From Asparagopsis taxiformis (Eukaryota > Rhodophyta > Florideophyceae > Bonnemaisoniales > Bonnemaisoniaceae): a DNA stretch of 64,000 bases. Below the pieces are notes generated by a model, which was given only the letters and a program-made list of their open reading frames with translations, was not told the DNA's origin and ran no database searches. Position 1 is the first letter of the stretch. Every line of letters begins with the position of its first letter. This document shows positions 60,565 through 64,000 of the stretch, in pieces. The stretch spans positions 310,001 to 374,000 of the forward strand of contig JALQPE010002403.1 in the NCBI GenBank assembly GCA_030407315.1, given 5' to 3'. Both the position numbers and the translations under genes were made by a program.

Positions 60565-61850
60565 TCGCGCACTTGTTTTGAATGGTTGATTTAGACGTCC
60601 AAAACGGGGATACCGAGCTCTCAGTCCGCTGACTTGTTGCCGAAACTAATTTGGTCAGATCAGTTGCGGTGGCACGAGAGACGAAGGGGTATGCGTACAC
60701 GTGTAGTTCGAGAGCGGTGAAAGTTTGTGTTTGGAAGATGAAATGTCTACAAAATATTTGGAATTATTCGAACGCTTCGATTTGCACTCGGGAGTGGAGT
60801 TGCGTGATCTCCGTAGGGACATTTTGTCTCGTTGATTGGGTGAGCTGTGCTTTTATCAGGTTTGGCATCCGATTGGGGTGGGAGTATGGCTGTGAACAAG
60901 TACTTGGTACCACGCAAGGAAGGGGTTTGTTGGGTTGAAATGTTTATTTGGTCGAGAGAGTCGTGCAGCAATACGCTGGAGAAGTGGTAATGGGCATCTG
61001 GAATACGATGATATAGTGAATTGACTGATGATATGTGGCAATTGCTCAGCGACTTGAACTCGACAAGGCTGTACTTGACGAATGGCTGTCGTTTGTTAGT
61101 GGGGATGAATCACAGGCGGGTGATATGTAAGAATGGAGGATTCATTGAGGTAATATCGCTCTGGCAATGAAATTCCAGATCGGCGACTGGATGAAGTTGC
61201 GCTTTCCGACGAGTAAGCTATGATTGCATGAGACGCTATTGGAGGTAATGGCGGCGACGAAACGAGATATGTGATTTGGACGATGTGCAAATGTTTGAGT
61301 GGAACGATGTTGTTGCACAGTCGGCGCCCACTGCAACGTTGGCGTAAATGCAACAAGGTATCTTACAGTGTACAAAATTTTGAACGACGTGTCCAATCGA
61401 TACATGTCAGCATTTGAAATCGTCCACGGCGCGGCGTTCCTCGACGAAAAAGTGACCGTTGATTGGCACGAAAATAAACTACCTTGAATCTACTGTAAGA
61501 CGCAAGAATCAAAGGCACGCCAACAACAATGCTCGTTCCCTTGAATTTCCTCCAGCTCATCCACAATTTAATCCATTTCACCTTCCACATCCCCTGTTGA
61601 ATAAAAACGCTCAAACAATAAATCATCGCACAAATATAGCCGCTGCCAGCCTCGTGCGCCACACATAAACACTCTCCGTGACTCCGTCCGCACCCACCGA
61701 CCCGTTGCTACACGCCAACTCGCCCCACCCACCCATCGCACTGCGCCCAACTCACCATTCGCAGTCTGCACCCATCCTGTCGCGTCCCGTCGCGTCCCGC
61801 CACCGAATCGAATCGGCGCCGCACCGCACCGAACCACACCACACCGCACA
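60565..61850. other. Intergenic region, no gene seen
   Basis: About 1.3 kb lies between divergent genes. The right end (61680-61850) has a C/A-rich leader with repeated CACCGCACCG-like units. The short frames lack recognisable content. Confidence 0.5.
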
Positions 61851-62216
61851 ATGGCGAACAAACGCAGCGCAGCAGACGCGTCGCACGCGGTCACGCCTCG
61901 CAGCGGACCCAAGCGCCAGCGAGCGCCGTGCGGCTCGGCGCGAATTGTGACGCCACCACGACCGGCGACACCAGCGCGACCGCCGCGTATGCCGCGCTTC
62001 CACGACACATCTCCGTCCGCATCGGCCGACAGTCGTCTAGTGCAGCATCTGCACCAACTGAGCGGCGCGCAACTGGTGGCGCTAGTCAAGGACGTGGAGG
62101 CGCGATATCGCAAGCTTGCGCAATTTGAAAGCGAGGAGATTCGTCGAGCGCAGGCGCTTGGTTTCTCGCCGCGTAACCTGCCGTTTGCGCCCGTGCCGCA
62201 AACGACCGCTTCATAG
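61851..62216 (+). CDS. Small basic, probably nuclear protein of unknown family
   Basis: The 121-residue protein starts at ATG 61851. Residues 1-60 are basic, Pro/Ala/Arg-rich and contain a bipartite nuclear-localisation-like segment (KRSAADASHAV, then GPKRQRAP). Residues about 62-110 form helices (SRLVQHLHQLSGAQLVALVKDVEARYRKL), which faintly recall the L-x-x-L-s-x-x-q-L-x-x-L-v helix of Cut8/STS1-type nuclear proteasome tethers. The resemblance is weak. It ends SPRNLPFAPVPQTTAS. Composition and the leader before it make it likely to be real. Confidence 0.5.
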   Translation: MANKRSAADASHAVTPRSGPKRQRAPCGSARIVTPPRPATPARPPRMPRFHDTSPSASADSRLVQHLHQLSGAQLVALVKDVEARYRKLAQFESEEIRRAQALGFSPRNLPFAPVPQTTAS

Positions 62217-63581
62217 ATGGCGGCTAGCGGCGCGTCGCTGGCGCGCCGTTGTATTATAGATGTCGATGCGATCGCGCGATTGGACGCTGGTTTGTGCGTA
62301 TTCTTGGCTGTGTCGTCTGTGTTTGTGCTTGCGCGCCCGCCGTGGAGTCGATGATAGCTTTAGAGTTTATTGTAAATGTGATGTGACGCTGTGCTGCTTG
62401 TGCTTGTTGATTGCTCTATATGTGTCTAGTCATGGAGTGGTGGCGGTGGGACAGCGGGAGACGACATGTCGCCGACGAGCACGCGCGCAGGGATGCGGTT
62501 GAATTGGCGCTACACGTCATGCGCGCGCCGGGCTGGCACTTGGTCTATGATTGGTGAGATCTGTTGTGCTACGGCCTTGTTGGGAACGTAACAAGACGTG
62601 CGCGCGCCGATGCGGTCCAGTGCAATGCTGTGCACTGGCGTCGGCGTGGTGGATACGCTGAGCTGAGCACAACGGGTGGCAAGTTGGCGCGACTGGCGTG
62701 TCCACGTCATTGAATGGAAGTCGTTTCCGAGAATCGCAATTACAGTTGTATCGTACGCTGCGACGCCCAGACAGTGCGAGTAAGCCGAGCGAGCGATATC
62801 TAAAAATTTAAGTGCGATACAGCTTTTGTTACAGTCACATCTTACGTCATGTTTTCGCTGCAAAGAAAATAGTTTTGAAAATGAAGCGTCTGTCAGCAGT
62901 ACTGTAGCGATGTGCGCGCATTGCATACGTGTTTCAAATGAATTTTGTGCCGTCCGCTTTGTTTGGTGATTAAATTACTTTGACGTGCAAAGTTTACAAT
63001 CCGACTGCACGTACGACCCCTGTGAGTCCGCCGCTCACAAGTCTTCAATTCCTCGTCTAGTTTGTCAGTGTGGACTGCAGACAGATAACGGTGCAGCTTT
63101 GCTACCGCCATTGTTAAATTTAGTCACAGCAGTGTTACTGTGTGCTCGCCCGCGCGGAGGAGAAGCTCCTCGATTAAACAATCGCGTGTAGGACACATCT
63201 TGTCACCTGCACCAACTCCAAAATAATTTCATGAAAATGTGGAATATTTGGAACAATCAAAATCCGATACGTGTACGCCAAGCGTCATACGTGTCCAACG
63301 TCATTCGCATCCAAACCAGATGTGTTCTTTCGCGCTCCGAGATACAGTACAGCATACCTAATTTAGGTCAACCTCAACATCTATCAAGCAGCTATACGCA
63401 ATACAACCGTATATTCATTCGCGCTACATGCATCCCGTGACACAGTGACACAAAACGCATAGCACTCGGCCAAACAGCGGCAGCTCGTCATATAAAGGCT
63501 ATGAACCATCGCCACCGACCATCGACGCCCCTCCCGCTGCACCACGACTCGACGCATCCCAACGCCCCGACGCCCATCGAC
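62217..63581. other. Intergenic region with a TATA box near its right end
   Basis: About 1.36 kb between two plus-strand genes. Short frames lack recognisable content. A TATAAAG at 63491-63497 ends the region's promoter function. Confidence 0.5.
63491..63497 (+). promoter_or_regulatory. TATA box of the right-edge glycosyltransferase gene
   Basis: TATAAAG lies only 10 bases before the first in-frame ATG (63501), so transcription would begin inside that frame. The next ATG, at 63582, is about 85 bases downstream and is the better start. Confidence 0.6.
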
Positions 63582-64000
63582 ATGTCGCTCCGCAGGCGAG
63601 CGACCAAGCCAACCACCGCGACATCGAGCAACTCTGAGCAGGACACAGCCGACGAAGCCAAACGACACGCCACCAAGCCATCAGTGGCGCCACCCGAGCG
63701 TCGCACCGCATGGGTGCCGACGGCATTTGTGGCGGTGATCATGACGATCGCCGGCTGGCTATTGCACGACATTGCGCAGTCGAGCGCGCCGTCCAAGCCG
63801 TACACGGCGTCCAAACCGGTGCCGGATCCGCCGTGGTGGCTGGAAGAAGACGGTGATGATTACTTTGAAAGACGCTATAACAGCGCACTCGACCTGTACG
63901 CATTGCGCGATCTGTCGCATATCAAGCCCTATTTCACCGCGATGTGCCAGCGCTATCGCTTCGATAACAACCTGTTGCCGACCGCCTCGCTGATTGTCAC
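63582..64000 (+). CDS. Type II membrane glycosyltransferase, polypeptide GalNAc-transferase-like (partial)
   Basis: The frame is open from ATG 63582 to the window edge (139 codons, C-terminus missing). An earlier ATG at 63501 is too close to the TATA box. The order is short basic cytoplasmic tail (MSLRRRATKP), a single hydrophobic anchor at about 47-66 (VPTAFVAVIMTIAGWLL), a Pro-rich stem, then YNSALDLYALRDLSHIKPY, a Cys, and NNLLPTASLIV at the edge. In GT27 polypeptide N-acetylgalactosaminyltransferases the catalytic GT-A domain begins with a similar S-D-x-x-x-L-R segment, a Cys, and L-P-x-x-S-V-I-I. Those enzymes start mucin-type O-glycans in the Golgi. The DxH and catalytic parts lie outside the window, so another GT2/GT27 member is possible. 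Confidence 0.5.
   Translation, partial: MSLRRRATKPTTATSSNSEQDTADEAKRHATKPSVAPPERRTAWVPTAFVAVIMTIAGWLLHDIAQSSAPSKPYTASKPVPDPPWWLEEDGDDYFERRYNSALDLYALRDLSHIKPYFTAMCQRYRFDNNLLPTASLIV

Noticed and set aside
1..64000. CRISPR arrays, insertion sequences, retroelement genes, rRNA
   Set aside because: No regularly spaced repeats, transposase, reverse transcriptase or rRNA-like segments were seen on either strand.

Overview
The window is nuclear DNA of a photosynthetic eukaryote, most likely a unicellular mesophilic red alga of the Porphyridium type. The strongest evidence is a plastid-targeted phycoerythrin gamma (rod linker) subunit with the internal duplication typical of that family at 56601-57665; such proteins occur in red algae. 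Gene density (29 genes called in 64 kb), a rarity of introns, TATA and CCAAT promoter elements and plastid transit-like N-termini fit this. The species assignment is inference. Only a few introns are visible (four well supported, 83-105 nt, GT..AG; one more possible), and genes lie on both strands without operons.

Layout. 1-16004: a HAUS3-like augmin subunit cut by the left edge, an RBM34/Nop12-type RRM protein with a long RGG tail, a secreted FG-GAP/ASPIC protein, the co-chaperone SGT1, tafazzin, a BSD-domain protein and a HEAT-repeat phosphatase-regulator-like protein. 17105-31577: a WW-like/IQ/BAG co-chaperone, a small hypothetical protein, a GUCD1-like protein (two exons), pantothenate synthetase, a HAPSTR1/C16orf72-like protein, a second HEAT protein paralogous to the first (two exons), guanylate kinase, a sucrose-phosphatase-like HAD protein with degenerate motifs and a plastid-type MATE transporter. 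34606-43467: a PI4K-gamma-like kinase, a mitochondrial pyrimidine-nucleotide-type carrier, a small plastid membrane protein, a D27-like carotenoid isomerase homologue (two exons), a proline-rich coiled-coil protein and a RUS/DUF647 protein. 44051-51958: a 1912-residue nuclear zinc-finger protein and a polyglutamine C2H2 factor. 51959-56600 has no convincing gene. 56601-64000: phycoerythrin gamma, a TMEM53/DUF829 hydrolase-like protein, prefoldin subunit 4 (two exons), a small basic protein and the start of a type II membrane glycosyltransferase resembling polypeptide GalNAc-transferases.

The genes are mostly unrelated housekeeping functions: chaperones (SGT1, BAG, prefoldin), lipid and phosphoinositide metabolism (tafazzin, PI4K), nucleotide and cofactor supply (guanylate kinase, nucleotide carrier, pantothenate synthetase), nuclear regulation and plastid biology. 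I saw no mobile element, CRISPR array, rRNA or convincing tRNA. No compact multi-gene novel system is evident. The most interesting items are single genes with unusual architecture: the apparent HAD pseudoenzyme, the large zinc-finger protein, the algal D27 and HAPSTR1 homologues, the local HEAT paralogue pair, and a CCAAT/TATA cluster with no obvious gene.
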